A stretch of 64,000 nt of DNA from Nitrospirales bacterium LBB_01 (GCA_004376055.2 CP049016.1:3100001-3164000), one strand, 5' to 3'; positions 15,898-25,294 are shown, counted from the first letter of the stretch. Program-made: numbers and translations. The notes: generated by a model from the letters alone, not told the origin.

Positions 15898-17427
15898 CTA
15901 AAATATAGGCTTATAAAGCCAATCTGACCAGAAAGTCATAGCAGTTTTTCTGTTTTTAGCGATGTTGTCATCATCATAAAAGGAATCGTCTTTGTAATGT
16001 GTGGTTGAAATCTCCTCAAAAATTGCGCCAGTCTCGGACCTGAAACTGTGTTTTACCTCCCGCTCAACAACCACAATATCTCCACACTTATACGTCTTCT
16101 CGATGCCGCCAAGATTAACCGTCACAGTGCCATAGAGGACATGAAAGGTCTCTTCTTTCTTTTTATGAAAGTGTATAGGGTGTTTTTGTCCGGGAAGCAG
16201 GATAATTATCTTCTTACAGTACTCCCTGTTTATGCAGTTTATGATTGCAGCGCCCCACTCACTGAAGCGCTCTATCCCGTAGTGATGAGACAGCTCCATT
16301 TCCAGTTTGTCACTTAGGGCTATCTTACTTTCCGTAAGTAGTGGTTTTAGTTTATTAATAATTGCCAACACATCAGCTCTGAAGTTTTTTATGGAGACAT
16401 CAGAAAACATAACCGGCTCACCGGCTTTGACGTCTTTTATGGCGATAAACTCGATGTACTTAGAAATATCGTTTGCTACTACTTGATTTTCAAGATTTGG
16501 GATAGCATAAAAGGTATTAGAAGTATCAATCGTGCTACCTGCTTTAATTTCAGTTTTAGCAAAAACCCCTCTTTGTAATCCTCTTAAATCCGCTCTTTCC
16601 TTATCAGTGCCTGCAAACCTTTCTCCACCAGAACCCCCGCACATGGCAAGCGCACTGCTTGCCGATTTAAGCCACGCATGGATTTGCTCAGGAGTTGAAG
16701 AATAAGCGTTTACATCATACTTTTCTGTTTTAAGGGCGACATGCCTTTCAAAAACCTTTGCCCCCTTAGCAATTGCAATTTTTATTGAGTCGGTGTTATC
16801 CGGGGATTCGTGAGTTGAAAACCCGACAGTCAACTCCGGGTATCTTTTCTTTAGCATATCTATTTGATTTAGTTGCAGGTTACTCTCAGCCGTAGGATAC
16901 TCGCCCACACAGTGCATGAGGCACAGTGTTTTTTCTCTGTGTTCAAAAAATAGAACAACTTTGTCAATGTCTGCAAGAGAAACGCCTGCTGTGGAGGCAA
17001 TAATCGGTTTATCGGTTTTTGCAATTTTTTCCAGAAGCGGCCAATCTATAAATGAACAGCTTGCAATTTTTATGATTGAAAATCCGTGCTCTTCTATTAA
17101 ATCAACAGAGTTTTCATCAAAAGGGGTACATATGGTTATAAGTCCGAGTTTTTCAGCCTCAGTTTTTAAGAGTTTTTTTTCAGAGGCAGAGATGTTTGTC
17201 TCCAGAAATCTTTTAACATATTTTATATCAGATCTTTTTTTATAATCGTTATGAATAAATGTTTCAATGTCTCTGTATTGAAATTTAAAAGCAAAGTTAA
17301 ATTCTTTAAAATCATCGCATATCTTACGAAATTCTCTTATGATTTTAACCCCATGTTCAACATCGCCCATGTGGTTATTTGCCATCTCAAATACAAACAA
17401 ATTAGAAAACAAATTCTTCTCCCTCAT
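15898..17427 (-). CDS. NeuB-family sugar-acid synthase fused to a cupin
   Basis: A 509-residue protein. Residues 1-265 are a NeuB-type TIM barrel that condenses phosphoenolpyruvate with an amino sugar or similar aldehyde in known members (FEMANNHMGD, ICTPFDENSV, KIASCSFIDWPLL, GFSTHE, FERHVALK). Residues about 280-350 form a SAF/antifreeze-like domain (GVFAKTEIKAGSTI). Residues about 390-480 are a cupin (HPIHFHKKKEETFHVL, then GDIVVVEREVKHSF) with the metal-binding His/Glu set. Standard NeuB proteins stop near 350 residues, so the cupin is an addition. The ATG at 17427 lies nine bases after cysteine synthase and lacks a ribosome site; a TTG five codons later follows GGGAGAAG. Substrate unknown. 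Confidence 0.88.
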   Translation of the reverse strand: MREKNLFSNLFVFEMANNHMGDVEHGVKIIREFRKICDDFKEFNFAFKFQYRDIETFIHNDYKKRSDIKYVKRFLETNISASEKKLLKTEAEKLGLITICTPFDENSVDLIEEHGFSIIKIASCSFIDWPLLEKIAKTDKPIIASTAGVSLADIDKVVLFFEHREKTLCLMHCVGEYPTAESNLQLNQIDMLKKRYPELTVGFSTHESPDNTDSIKIAIAKGAKVFERHVALKTEKYDVNAYSSTPEQIHAWLKSASSALAMCGGSGGERFAGTDKERADLRGLQRGVFAKTEIKAGSTIDTSNTFYAIPNLENQVVANDISKYIEFIAIKDVKAGEPVMFSDVSIKNFRADVLAIINKLKPLLTESKIALSDKLEMELSHHYGIERFSEWGAAIINCINREYCKKIIILLPGQKHPIHFHKKKEETFHVLYGTVTVNLGGIEKTYKCGDIVVVEREVKHSFRSETGAIFEEISTTHYKDDSFYDDDNIAKNRKTAMTFWSDWLYKPIF

Positions 17428-17436
17428 CAGGCTGTC

Positions 17437-18369
17437 TTAAGGCGGGCAGTCAGCACATATTGATTTAAACAGCGTTGTGCTCAGGTATCTGTCTCCTCTG
17501 TCGGGCAATATCACCACAATCATGCCGTCTTTCATGCCCTTAGCTATAGTTACAGCGGCATGAACCGCTGCTCCGCTGCTCATTCCAACAAAAAGTCCCT
17601 CTTTTACCGCCAAATTCCTTGCCATAGTGAATGCGTCATCGTCCACAACGTTAATTTTCTCATCTAATTTAGATAAATCCAGTATGCCAGGCACTATGGA
17701 TTCTGCCATGTTTTTAAGTCCCTGAATTTTATGCCCAAGAATCGGTTCAACGCCGACTATTTTTATTGAGGAATCATACTCCTTAAGTCTCTTACCCGTA
17801 CCCATCAGCGTTCCGGTTGTTCCCATGCCGGCTACAAACATGCTGATCTGCCCTTTGGTCTGCTCATAGACCTCTACTCCTGTTGTCTCATAGTGTGCTC
17901 TGATGTTGGCAGGGTTATTAAACTGATCCGGCATGAAATAGACGTCTTTGTTGTCATCGTATATTTTATGAGCCATGCGAATTGCGCCGTCTGTGCCCTC
18001 ACAGCCCGGACTTAGGATTAACTCAGCACCAAATGCCTCAAGCGTCATTCTTCTTTCCATACTGACACACTCAGGCATCACAAGCTTAACTCTGTAGCCT
18101 CTTGCCGCCCCCACCATGGCTAAACCAATTCCTGTGTTACCGCTGGTAGGTTCAAGAATGATTTTATCTTTTGTAAGAAGCCCCCTGTCCTCGGCATCTT
18201 TGACCATATACCACGCTATCCTGTCTTTAACGGAGCCGCCGGGGTTATTACCCTCTAATTTAGCAAGGATTTTAACCCCACCCCTTTTGACAGGGTTTAT
18301 GTTTTCAAGAGTAACCAGCGGGGTATTGCCAATTGCTGATATGACACCTTCTGAATGCTTCTTTTCCAT
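17437..18369 (-). CDS. Cysteine synthase family PLP enzyme
   Basis: A 310-residue fold-type II PLP enzyme. The Schiff-base Lys is in NPGGSVKDR near residue 47, the phosphate/substrate loop is TSGNTGIGLA near residue 80, and the C-terminal region carries GMSSGAAVHAA. Length fits O-acetylserine sulfhydrylase (CysK/CysM), which makes cysteine from O-acetylserine and sulfide. It ends in an unusual Cys-containing tail (SICADCPP). No serine acetyltransferase is in the window. Instead it heads a run with NeuB-cupin, HAD and ThDP genes, nine bases from the next start. It could supply cysteine, or carry out a different beta-substitution for that pathway. Confidence 0.88.
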   Translation of the reverse strand: MEKKHSEGVISAIGNTPLVTLENINPVKRGGVKILAKLEGNNPGGSVKDRIAWYMVKDAEDRGLLTKDKIILEPTSGNTGIGLAMVGAARGYRVKLVMPECVSMERRMTLEAFGAELILSPGCEGTDGAIRMAHKIYDDNKDVYFMPDQFNNPANIRAHYETTGVEVYEQTKGQISMFVAGMGTTGTLMGTGKRLKEYDSSIKIVGVEPILGHKIQGLKNMAESIVPGILDLSKLDEKINVVDDDAFTMARNLAVKEGLFVGMSSGAAVHAAVTIAKGMKDGMIVVILPDRGDRYLSTTLFKSICADCPP

Positions 18370-18423
18370 TTCCAGAGCTGATTATACCAATTAGCTCTCA
18401 GAAAAGTAAAATAACAGAAACCG

Positions 18424-18552
18424 CTAGTGAGCACCGTGAATCAGAGGCGGGAGACAGCGCACACAAACCATCTTTTTCTCTCCCTCATGGTAACACTCTA
18501 AATACACTCTCTCTTTACTCTGTGTGCCGCATACAAAACACTTGCATTCCAT
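18424..18552 (-). CDS. CxxC mini-protein (zinc-ribbon-like)
   Basis: A 42-residue protein with two Cys pairs (CFVCG near residue 5 and CVRC near residue 30) and an extra N-terminal Cys, typical of a small zinc-binding fold. A strong TAGGAGGA ribosome site lies just before the ATG. The start is one base after the stop of the DUF1858-like gene, so the two are coupled. Function is not known. Confidence 0.7.
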   Translation of the reverse strand: MECKCFVCGTQSKERVYLECYHEGEKKMVCVRCLPPLIHGAH

Positions 18553-18553
18553 C

Positions 18554-18757
18554 TTATCCTCCTAATGAGTTTATTTCGTCAACAATTTTCTGGGGATCCA
18601 TATTGTGCATCATAGAACCAAACGATATGGATTCCATATTAATACCTGGGCAAGTGAAACAGCCGTTACCGAAGTACTTTTCTATAACGTCTTTTGCCCC
18701 AGGCACATCATTTATGACATGCCCAATCACAGAGTCTTTTGTTATTTTCTCAGCCAT
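18554..18757 (-). CDS. DUF1858-like small protein
   Basis: A 67-residue protein matching the DUF1858 / hybrid-cluster-associated disulfide pattern: an N-terminal helix with DSVIGHVINDVPGAKDVIEKY, then GCFTCPG carrying a CxxC, and a C-terminal helix (VDEINSLGG). Relatives often lie beside redox or sulfur-handling genes; their function is unsettled. AGGAGGC precedes the ATG. It opens the minus-strand run toward cysteine synthase. Confidence 0.82.
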   Translation of the reverse strand: MAEKITKDSVIGHVINDVPGAKDVIEKYFGNGCFTCPGINMESISFGSMMHNMDPQKIVDEINSLGG

Positions 18758-18885
18758 AGCCTGCCTCCTATATAGAACTTAATTACAGATATTGATTAAT
18801 TATTTAACAAAATCGGTTTTTATATATATGAGCTATGTCATAAAGCAAAATATTTTTTGGAATTGTTACTAATTAAAGAGAAATT

Positions 18886-18962
<77 letters not shown>

Positions 18963-19139
18963 GCAAATTTAATGACTACACTCTGAGTACTGTAACATAA
19001 CAATATTTAAATGTCAAATACTTTATCCTGACTTTTGAGTATTTTAATGTTTTTTTTCTAACCATGCTATCTACAGTAATAAAAGCAAAATATCAGGGCG
19101 TATTGAAAAATTCATTCAGAGTGTGCTACTATAAACGAA

Positions 19140-21260
19140 GTGGATTTTATGTTTGAGCATTTATCTGTAGATAAGTTAAACTCTAAGCAGGGTGAGGCCA
19201 TTGAACACATGGAATCTCCCATTATTGTGCTTGCTGGTGCCGGAAGCGGTAAGACCCAGCTTATAACCCACAAATACAGCCACCTCTATAAGAAAGACAA
19301 GTCAAAGTATGAAAACATGCTTGCCATTGCTTTTTCCATTAAAGCAGCTACTGAGATGAAAAGCAGGATATCGCATATTATATCTGAGAATTTGGAGGAT
19401 GCGTGGATAGGAACTTTTTATTCTCAGTGCAGCAGAATTTTAAGACAGGAGGGGGCAAAAGTCTCCGTCAACAGCGATTTTATAATATATGATACCGATG
19501 ACCAAAGCAGGCTGATACGTCATATACTGAGTGAGATGAAACTCTACGAGGCTCTCTATAAGGGTGTGCTGTCTAAGATAAGCTGTTTTAAGTCCTCCTT
19601 GATTATGCCTGATGATTTGCTGTCCTCTACGAGCAGCTTTGATTTTGATGAAAAGATTATCAAGGTATATGTCCGATATCAGGACGAAATGGCAAAATCC
19701 AGTGCACTTGATCAGGACGATTTGATTATTTATACGATAAAACTGTTTGAGGAAAATCCAGATATTCTTGATAAGTACACAAACCTGTTTAACTATATAC
19801 TGGTTGACGAGTTTCAGGACTCAAGTTACTCGCAGTATTATTTACTTAAAATATTATCGGAAAAAAACAGAAATATTCTTGTAGCCGGGGATGATGACCA
19901 GAGCACTTATAAGTATAAGGGGCTTGAGAGCGAAAACGTACTAAACCGATTTGAAAAGGATTTCCCCGATGCGATGTCTATTAATCTTGAGCAGGCGTAT
20001 CGCTTTACGAAAAACATTCTTGACGTATCGCATAGCATAATAGCAAAAAACAGAAACAGAAAGACAAAACCGCTTTGGACAGACAAAGCTCCCGGCGAAA
20101 AAGTGTGCCACTACTGGTTTATATCAGAAGAGGATGAGGCTAAATACATAGCTAAAAACATAAAAGACCTCTACCTTAAGGGCACATACGTTTATGGTGA
20201 TATAGCGATACTCTACAGAGTGCCGCTTCAGTCAAGAGTAATAGAGGAGGCACTGAAAGAAGAAAGGATTCCTTTCAGAGTATTTGGCTGTACTAACTTT
20301 TATCAGAAAAAAGAAATTAAAGACATAATATCATATATGAGATTGATTGTGAACTCCTTCGATAACGTAAGTATAAGGAGAATAATAAATTTGCCGGCGC
20401 GTTCAATCTCAGCTAACACAATCTCTAAACTTGAACAGGAGGCAAAGAAAGAGGGCATAAGTCTCTATGTTGCCATGCAAAACGTCTGTAACAATAAGGG
20501 ACTGACCGCTCAGGTAAAGGAAAAACTTAAGGGATTTGTCTCGCTCCTTGATACGATTTCAAGCTCAGATGTTAAAACGGTATCAGATGGAATAAAGCTA
20601 ATAGGCACACTGACAGGTTACATAGAGATTTTAGATGAACACGAGCTAAGTGAAATCACCGAATTGATGTTTGCTAACGGTAGTATGCCGATTCGGGAAT
20701 TTCTTGATATGGTGGCTATCTCAGCAGCAAGCACTTGTGATGCCACAACCACTAATGCCATAACTCTGACAACTCTGCATAATGTTAAGGGAATGGAGTT
20801 TCCTGTGGTGTTTATAACCGGACTTGAGGACGGGTTGATTCCTTATTTTAAGGCTACGGGGACAGAGGATGAGCTTGATGAGGAGAGGCGGCTTTTCTAT
20901 CTGGGGATGACGCGGGCAAAGGATGTTTTATATATGACGGGGGCACGCAGGCGGAGGCTTTATGCTAAGTTTCAGGAACAGGAGCCCTCGCGTTTTCTAA
21001 AAGACATACCAAAGGATTGCTGCTTATGGCTTGAGAAAAATGCAATCCCAACAAACAACTCAACACGTTCTCAGGAGGGTAAGAAGGAACCTGTTGAATT
21101 TCCGTACAATTCCGGCTGCAGGGTTAAACATCCCAAGTGGGGAGTGGGGGTGGTGAGGGACTGTTATGGCGAGGATGATGATGTGAAAGTCACGGTAAAT
21201 TTTCCCAATGTTGGGATAAAAAGATTAGCGCTTAAGTTTGCTAATTTGGAAAAAATATAA
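19140..21260 (+). CDS. UvrD/PcrA-like superfamily 1 DNA helicase
   Basis: A 706-residue 3'-5' helicase. Walker A GAGSGKT lies near residue 38, DEFQDSS (motif II) near 222, GDDDQSTYKYKG (motif III) near 255, the Arg-finger region LEQAYRFT near 285, the motif V region TLHNVKGMEF near 545 and LGMTRAKDVLY (motif VI) near 590. The C-terminus has a small beta domain (GCRVKHPKWGVGVVRDC) like the Tudor-like tail of PcrA that contacts RNA polymerase. It acts in repair or replication restart. The reading starts at GTG 19140 or ATG 19149; neither has a strong ribosome site. TTGAAA (19103) and TACTAT (19127) form a possible promoter very close to the start. Confidence 0.93.
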   Translation: MDFMFEHLSVDKLNSKQGEAIEHMESPIIVLAGAGSGKTQLITHKYSHLYKKDKSKYENMLAIAFSIKAATEMKSRISHIISENLEDAWIGTFYSQCSRILRQEGAKVSVNSDFIIYDTDDQSRLIRHILSEMKLYEALYKGVLSKISCFKSSLIMPDDLLSSTSSFDFDEKIIKVYVRYQDEMAKSSALDQDDLIIYTIKLFEENPDILDKYTNLFNYILVDEFQDSSYSQYYLLKILSEKNRNILVAGDDDQSTYKYKGLESENVLNRFEKDFPDAMSINLEQAYRFTKNILDVSHSIIAKNRNRKTKPLWTDKAPGEKVCHYWFISEEDEAKYIAKNIKDLYLKGTYVYGDIAILYRVPLQSRVIEEALKEERIPFRVFGCTNFYQKKEIKDIISYMRLIVNSFDNVSIRRIINLPARSISANTISKLEQEAKKEGISLYVAMQNVCNNKGLTAQVKEKLKGFVSLLDTISSSDVKTVSDGIKLIGTLTGYIEILDEHELSEITELMFANGSMPIREFLDMVAISAASTCDATTTNAITLTTLHNVKGMEFPVVFITGLEDGLIPYFKATGTEDELDEERRLFYLGMTRAKDVLYMTGARRRRLYAKFQEQEPSRFLKDIPKDCCLWLEKNAIPTNNSTRSQEGKKEPVEFPYNSGCRVKHPKWGVGVVRDCYGEDDDVKVTVNFPNVGIKRLALKFANLEKI

Positions 21261-21272
21261 AAGGAGTACAGC

Positions 21273-21560
21273 GTGAGCGTAACAACTGAGGACGTAAAGC
21301 ACATAGCGGCGCTCTCAAGGCTGAGAATAGACGAGGGCGATCTTGGGACATTTGGAAAGCAGTTAAGCGATATATTGCTCTATGTCGAAAAGTTAAACGA
21401 ACTTAACACTGACGGAATAGAGCCCACTTCACACGTTATCCCAGTTATAAATGTATTTAGAGAGGACACCGAACGCAACTCACTTGCCATTGAAGACGCT
21501 CTTTCAAATGCACCAGAAAGGCACGGTAATTTCTACAAAGTGCCTAAGATTATAGAATAG
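21273..21560 (+). CDS. gatC: Asp/Glu-tRNA(Asn/Gln) amidotransferase subunit C
   Basis: A 95-residue GatC with the family pattern (VTTEDVKHIAALSRLRI, FGKQLSDILLYVEKLNELNTDGIEP with FREDT later). It stabilises GatA in the GatCAB complex that amidates Glu-tRNA(Gln) or Asp-tRNA(Asn). It starts at GTG with AAAGGAG seven bases upstream, 12 bases after the helicase stop. gatA and gatB are not adjacent, so the complex genes are dispersed. Confidence 0.93.
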   Translation: MSVTTEDVKHIAALSRLRIDEGDLGTFGKQLSDILLYVEKLNELNTDGIEPTSHVIPVINVFREDTERNSLAIEDALSNAPERHGNFYKVPKIIE

Positions 21561-21635
21561 TGTTCCATCTTGACCTTTCAGGATGGAAAGGAACCAAATG
21601 TTTTTCTGTCATAACAAATAAGGAGATATATTTAA

Positions 21636-22703
21636 ATGGTAGAAACTATAAGGTGGGAGCGGGATTGTGTTGAAATACTTGACCAGCGGGTGCTGCCGCA
21701 AGTTGTAACTTATATTAAATGTGACCACTACAAGCTGGTAGTGGAGTGTATAAAAAATCTGTCAATACGAGGGGCTCCGGCTATTGGTATAGCGGCATCT
21801 ATGGCTGTTGCTCTGGCTGCAAGCTCAATTGAAGCTGATACAGCTGCCGAGTTAACCTCTAAGCTCGCTCCTGTCTTTAAAGACCTGCTGGACAGCCGCC
21901 CAACTGCGGTAAATATCCGTTGGGCTGTTGAGAGGGCAACGAAGCTGCTGACTGATAACCAATCACTGCCGGTTAAAGATGTAAAAGAGCTTCTGATTAA
22001 AGACAGCATATCTGTATTAAAAGAAGACATAGAGATTAATAAGGCCATTGGCAGATGGGGAGCGGAATTTATAAAAACTGGCAGCAGGATTCTTACCCAC
22101 TGTAATGCTGGCTCTCTTGCCACTGGAGGTTATGGCACGGCAACCGCCCCTATGCGCACGGCTAAAGAGCAGGGTAAGCAAATATCCGTGATAGCCGATG
22201 AGACTAGACCAGTCCTTCAGGGCGCACGCCTCACCGCATGGGAACTGATGCAAGACAACATTGACGTAACTCTGATAACCGACAACACGGCAGGTGCCAT
22301 TATGAAAAGGGGCGAGATTGATTTGTGTATCGTTGGCACCGATAGAACCGTAAGAAACGGCGATGTCGCTAATAAAATTGGCACATACTCGGTGGCAGTG
22401 CTTGCTAAGGAAAACAATATTCCGTTTTATGTGGCAGCACCGTTAAGCAGTATAGATTTTACGCTTGCCACAGGGGATAGTATTCCGATAGAGGAAAGAG
22501 CTGCAGATGAGGTGACAAACGTGTTTGGGAAGTGTAAAATAGCACCCGAGGGTGTAAAAGTCAGAAATATTGCTTTTGATGTAACACCTGCAAGGTATAT
22601 AACCGCTATAATAACGGAAAAAGGTGCATTTAGACCGGAGGATTTACATCATCTTGCGGATGCCGGTTTTGATTGCGAAAAGATAAGGATAAAGAAACCT
22701 TAG
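21636..22703 (+). CDS. mtnA: S-methyl-5-thioribose-1-phosphate isomerase
   Basis: A 355-residue eIF2B-like aldose-ketose isomerase of the methionine salvage pathway, converting methylthioribose-1-P to methylthioribulose-1-P. Family motifs are [11 protein letters not shown] near residue 45, [16 protein letters not shown] near 155 (catalytic Cys), [10 protein letters not shown] near 215 and [18 protein letters not shown] near 233. AAGGAG precedes the ATG. No other methionine salvage gene is in the window. It is separated from gatC by a short palindrome-bearing gap. Confidence 0.94.
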   Translation: MVETIRWERDCVEILDQRVLPQVVTYIKCDHYKLVVECIKNLSIRGAPAIGIAASMAVALAASSIEADTAAELTSKLAPVFKDLLDSRPTAVNIRWAVERATKLLTDNQSLPVKDVKELLIKDSISVLKEDIEINKAIGRWGAEFIKTGSRILTHCNAGSLATGGYGTATAPMRTAKEQGKQISVIADETRPVLQGARLTAWELMQDNIDVTLITDNTAGAIMKRGEIDLCIVGTDRTVRNGDVANKIGTYSVAVLAKENNIPFYVAAPLSSIDFTLATGDSIPIEERAADEVTNVFGKCKIAPEGVKVRNIAFDVTPARYITAIITEKGAFRPEDLHHLADAGFDCEKIRIKKP

Positions 22704-22755
22704 GAGATGGAAAATTGCGATAAATTATTGAACGCTCATAGTGACACTATCAACC

Positions 22756-22856
22756 GTTGGAGCAATCTTGTAGATTGCTCCGCAGTATTTGGAAATAAGA
22801 AAAATGCCAGGCTACAATCCTAAACGTTATGGAGCAGTCTGAAAGACTGCTCCAAC
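22756..22856. repeat. REPIN-like doublet of GGAGCAATCT-type hairpins
   Basis: Two perfect 10 bp hairpins with 3-base loops lie in one unit: GGAGCAATCT/AGATTGCTCC (22759-22781) and GGAGCAGTCT/AGACTGCTCC (22831-22853). The outer ends are inverted (GTTGGAGC at 22756 and GCTCCAAC at 22856). This is the form of a REP doublet; it lies 50 bases after the mtnA stop. Confidence 0.85.
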
Positions 22857-22877
22857 GCAGGTGTAATTTTTTTTCAG

Positions 22878-23024
22878 TCAGCAAATGATACAGTAAAAAG
22901 GACTGGATTCCCGCTCGTAGGCGGGAATGACAAAGGGGGCCACTTTACAGGGGAATCCAGGTCATTCCTTTCTTTCTTGTCATTCCTGCGAAGGCAGGAA
23001 TCCAGTTTTTTCTTTGCGGAGCTA
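22878..23024 (-). repeat. REPIN-like palindromic doublet, copy 2 (reverse of copy 1)
   Basis: This is the reverse complement of 6978-7099 including its ends (TCAGCAAATGATA at the left, TTTGCGGAGCTA at the right), with about 25 extra bases in the centre. The arms contain palindromes CCCGCTCGTAGGCGGG and CCTGCGAAGGCAGG. Confidence 0.82.
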
Positions 23025-23125
23025 AGAGCATAAGCAATTAATTCAATCTCTTTTTTATCAAGAGTCTCTTACCCTTTTTACGGCTACTTGGTATTAGCAT
23101 GAACCCTTATCTATATTAACAGGCA

Positions 23126-25276
23126 TCAGGTGATAAGCTCTTCAGCTCTAAGAGCTATTTCGGTTGCCTGAAGCAGCTGCCATAGCTCAATAGGCCAACT
23201 AATAAAAGACGACTTTGTCGATATCGCCTTAGCAAGGGCAGTTAGTTCCTCCTTGTGTCCTTTTTCGGCTGTTTTTGTTTTTAACAGTGCAGAGGGAGTT
23301 CCAAACATCTGAGTGGTTCTATAATCGTCAAGCACTATCGTCTTGCCGTCAAAGAACACCTCCATTCGTTCTTTGGGATAGTCTTTGCTGCCCATAGATG
23401 TATATGTAAGCGTGCAGAGGGAACCGTCTTCAAAAGTAATGACAGCTGTAAAATTATCGTTTCTCATATAGTATCCGGTAAGCGGTATGACAGAGGCCGC
23501 CTCTACGGTTTTTACGCGTGAGTTGGTAAGAAACGTGAAGATATCGTAAATGTGACAAGCCTCACCGAGGTTTCGCCCTCCACCCTCACGAGTTTGTATC
23601 CAATTGTCAGGCGCTATGAAGCCGCCATTTATGCGGTAGGTTATTATTAAGGGACTTGTCCGCTTCTCTGTCAGTTTTTTAACTTTCTGAATATGAGGAG
23701 AAAACCGCCTGTTAAAGCCAACCATAAGCAAAGGCTTATCCGATGTCTGTGAACCTGTCTGATAGAAATCAGTGATAAGCGAAAGCTCCTCTTTAGATAT
23801 AGCAAGGGGTTTTTCCACAAAAACGTTCTTTCCGGCATAAAGCGCATCATACGCCATTTTTGCATGAAGATTGTGCGTTGTTGAAATTAAAACAGTGTCT
23901 ATGGTCTCATCTTTTAAAAGTTCCCTGTAATCGGTCGTTGAGTAATCTGCTCCAAATTGTTTTGCCGAGTTTTTAGCAATATGACCGGTTCTGTTCATAA
24001 TTGCCCTTAAGTGATAAAGGTTTTTTAACTCCCTCAGATTTGGCAAATGGACGGCTCGGGCAAAACTGCCGCACCCTGCCAGAGCTATATGTATCTTGTC
24101 TCCTTTTACCGGTTTTGCAGCATGAGCAAACACCACACGGCTTACCGACTCAGTATCTGTCTGAGAGTATGATAAAAGAATAATAAGCGGTTTACTTTCC
24201 GAATTTTTTAATCCCTCATACGCCTGCTTTACGCTCTCAATTGGAAATGTTGCGCTTATAAGCGTATCCAGCTTGATAAGACCATTAGCAGCAAGACGTA
24301 AAAACTCAGACATATTCCGATTTTCTGTCCATCTGACATACCCTATCGGATAATCAAGCCCTTTTTCCTCATACACGCCGTCATATCTGCCCGGGCCATA
24401 CGAGGTTGAAATGAAAAAATCCAATTCCTTTTCATAAAAATCCCCTCTGTTGAGATTAAGCCCCACGTCTCCTACAAGCACAACGCGCCCCTTTTTCCGG
24501 CACATCTTAAACGCAGTTGAAATTATACTATCTGAGGCGGACGAGGCTGTAATGATAACTCCGTCAACGCCATGCCCATGTGCCAGGCGTTTTACTGCAT
24601 CCACGCCGTTGTCTTCTTGCGGCTCTAAACAATACTCCATTCCAAGGGTCATGGCAAGAGCGGTGCGTTTTGGGTCAACATCAGTCCCGATAACCACACA
24701 GCCGTTTGCTCGTAAAATCTGGGCCGTTAACTGACCAAGTATGCCAAGCCCTATGACGCAAAACACCTCGCCGATTGTGGGCGCTGCCCTGCGAACTCCC
24801 TGAAGCGCTATAGCTCCAATTGTTGCCGTTGATGCTGCTGACATATTAACAGTGTCAGGAATTTTGACAACAAGATTTTGGGGAACTATCACAACCTCGC
24901 TGTGATACGCATACTTGTTTCCGCCGCAAGCGACTTTATCTCCAACACTAAATTCCACAACACCTTCTCCCGTCTCTATAATCGTACCGGAGAGAGAGTA
25001 TCCAACAGGGTTTCCAGCGTTCAGCTTGTCGGTAATCAGTGAGTATGTGCTTTTAATGCCTCTTTGAGCTGCCATTCCAACGGCCTGTTTTATTTTCTCC
25101 GGTTCGCGTAATGCCCGCTCCCACAAAGGAGTTGCACCGTGTTTGATACCGGTTAGCTCCGTTCCTGATGAGATTGCTGAAAAGACAGTACGTACGACTA
25201 CAAATCCGGGTGCCGCAACGGGTGCCGGCACATCCTCAACAAACACCTCACCGCCTCGTATCAATATCTGTTTCAC
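23126..25276 (-). CDS. Bi-domain oxidoreductase (zinc-ADH-like plus Gfo/Idh/MocA)
   Basis: A 716-residue fusion. Residues 1-355 are an alcohol-dehydrogenase-like MDR with the nucleotide fold (CVIGLGILGQLTAQIL) and VGDKVACGGN. Residues about 385-716 are a Gfo/Idh/MocA oxidoreductase (IHIALAGCGSFARAVHLPNL, then FVEKPLAISKEEL with the conserved EKP Lys, and GEACHIYDIFTFL). Such fusions occur in exopolysaccharide and glycan loci and probably act on sugar derivatives with NAD(P). It lies 18 bases downstream of a DegT-type aminotransferase, so both may serve one nucleotide- or glycan-sugar pathway. Substrate unknown. Confidence 0.9.
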   Translation of the reverse strand: MKQILIRGGEVFVEDVPAPVAAPGFVVVRTVFSAISSGTELTGIKHGATPLWERALREPEKIKQAVGMAAQRGIKSTYSLITDKLNAGNPVGYSLSGTIIETGEGVVEFSVGDKVACGGNKYAYHSEVVIVPQNLVVKIPDTVNMSAASTATIGAIALQGVRRAAPTIGEVFCVIGLGILGQLTAQILRANGCVVIGTDVDPKRTALAMTLGMEYCLEPQEDNGVDAVKRLAHGHGVDGVIITASSASDSIISTAFKMCRKKGRVVLVGDVGLNLNRGDFYEKELDFFISTSYGPGRYDGVYEEKGLDYPIGYVRWTENRNMSEFLRLAANGLIKLDTLISATFPIESVKQAYEGLKNSESKPLIILLSYSQTDTESVSRVVFAHAAKPVKGDKIHIALAGCGSFARAVHLPNLRELKNLYHLRAIMNRTGHIAKNSAKQFGADYSTTDYRELLKDETIDTVLISTTHNLHAKMAYDALYAGKNVFVEKPLAISKEELSLITDFYQTGSQTSDKPLLMVGFNRRFSPHIQKVKKLTEKRTSPLIITYRINGGFIAPDNWIQTREGGGRNLGEACHIYDIFTFLTNSRVKTVEAASVIPLTGYYMRNDNFTAVITFEDGSLCTLTYTSMGSKDYPKERMEVFFDGKTIVLDDYRTTQMFGTPSALLKTKTAEKGHKEELTALAKAISTKSSFISWPIELWQLLQATEIALRAEELIT

Positions 25277-25294
25277 GATATAAGACCAACCGAT

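Larger units (their letters stand above)
22704..23125. other. Repeat-rich intergenic region
   Basis: This 422 bp region between convergent genes (mtnA and the bi-domain oxidoreductase) holds two different palindromic doublets, at 22756-22856 and 22878-23024. No coding region was seen. The hairpins may also end transcription from both sides. Confidence 0.8.

Noticed and set aside
19103-19132. Leaderless promoter for the helicase
   Set aside because: TTGAAA and TACTAT are recognisable, but the -10 match is weak and the distance to the start would make the transcript leaderless; not called as a feature.
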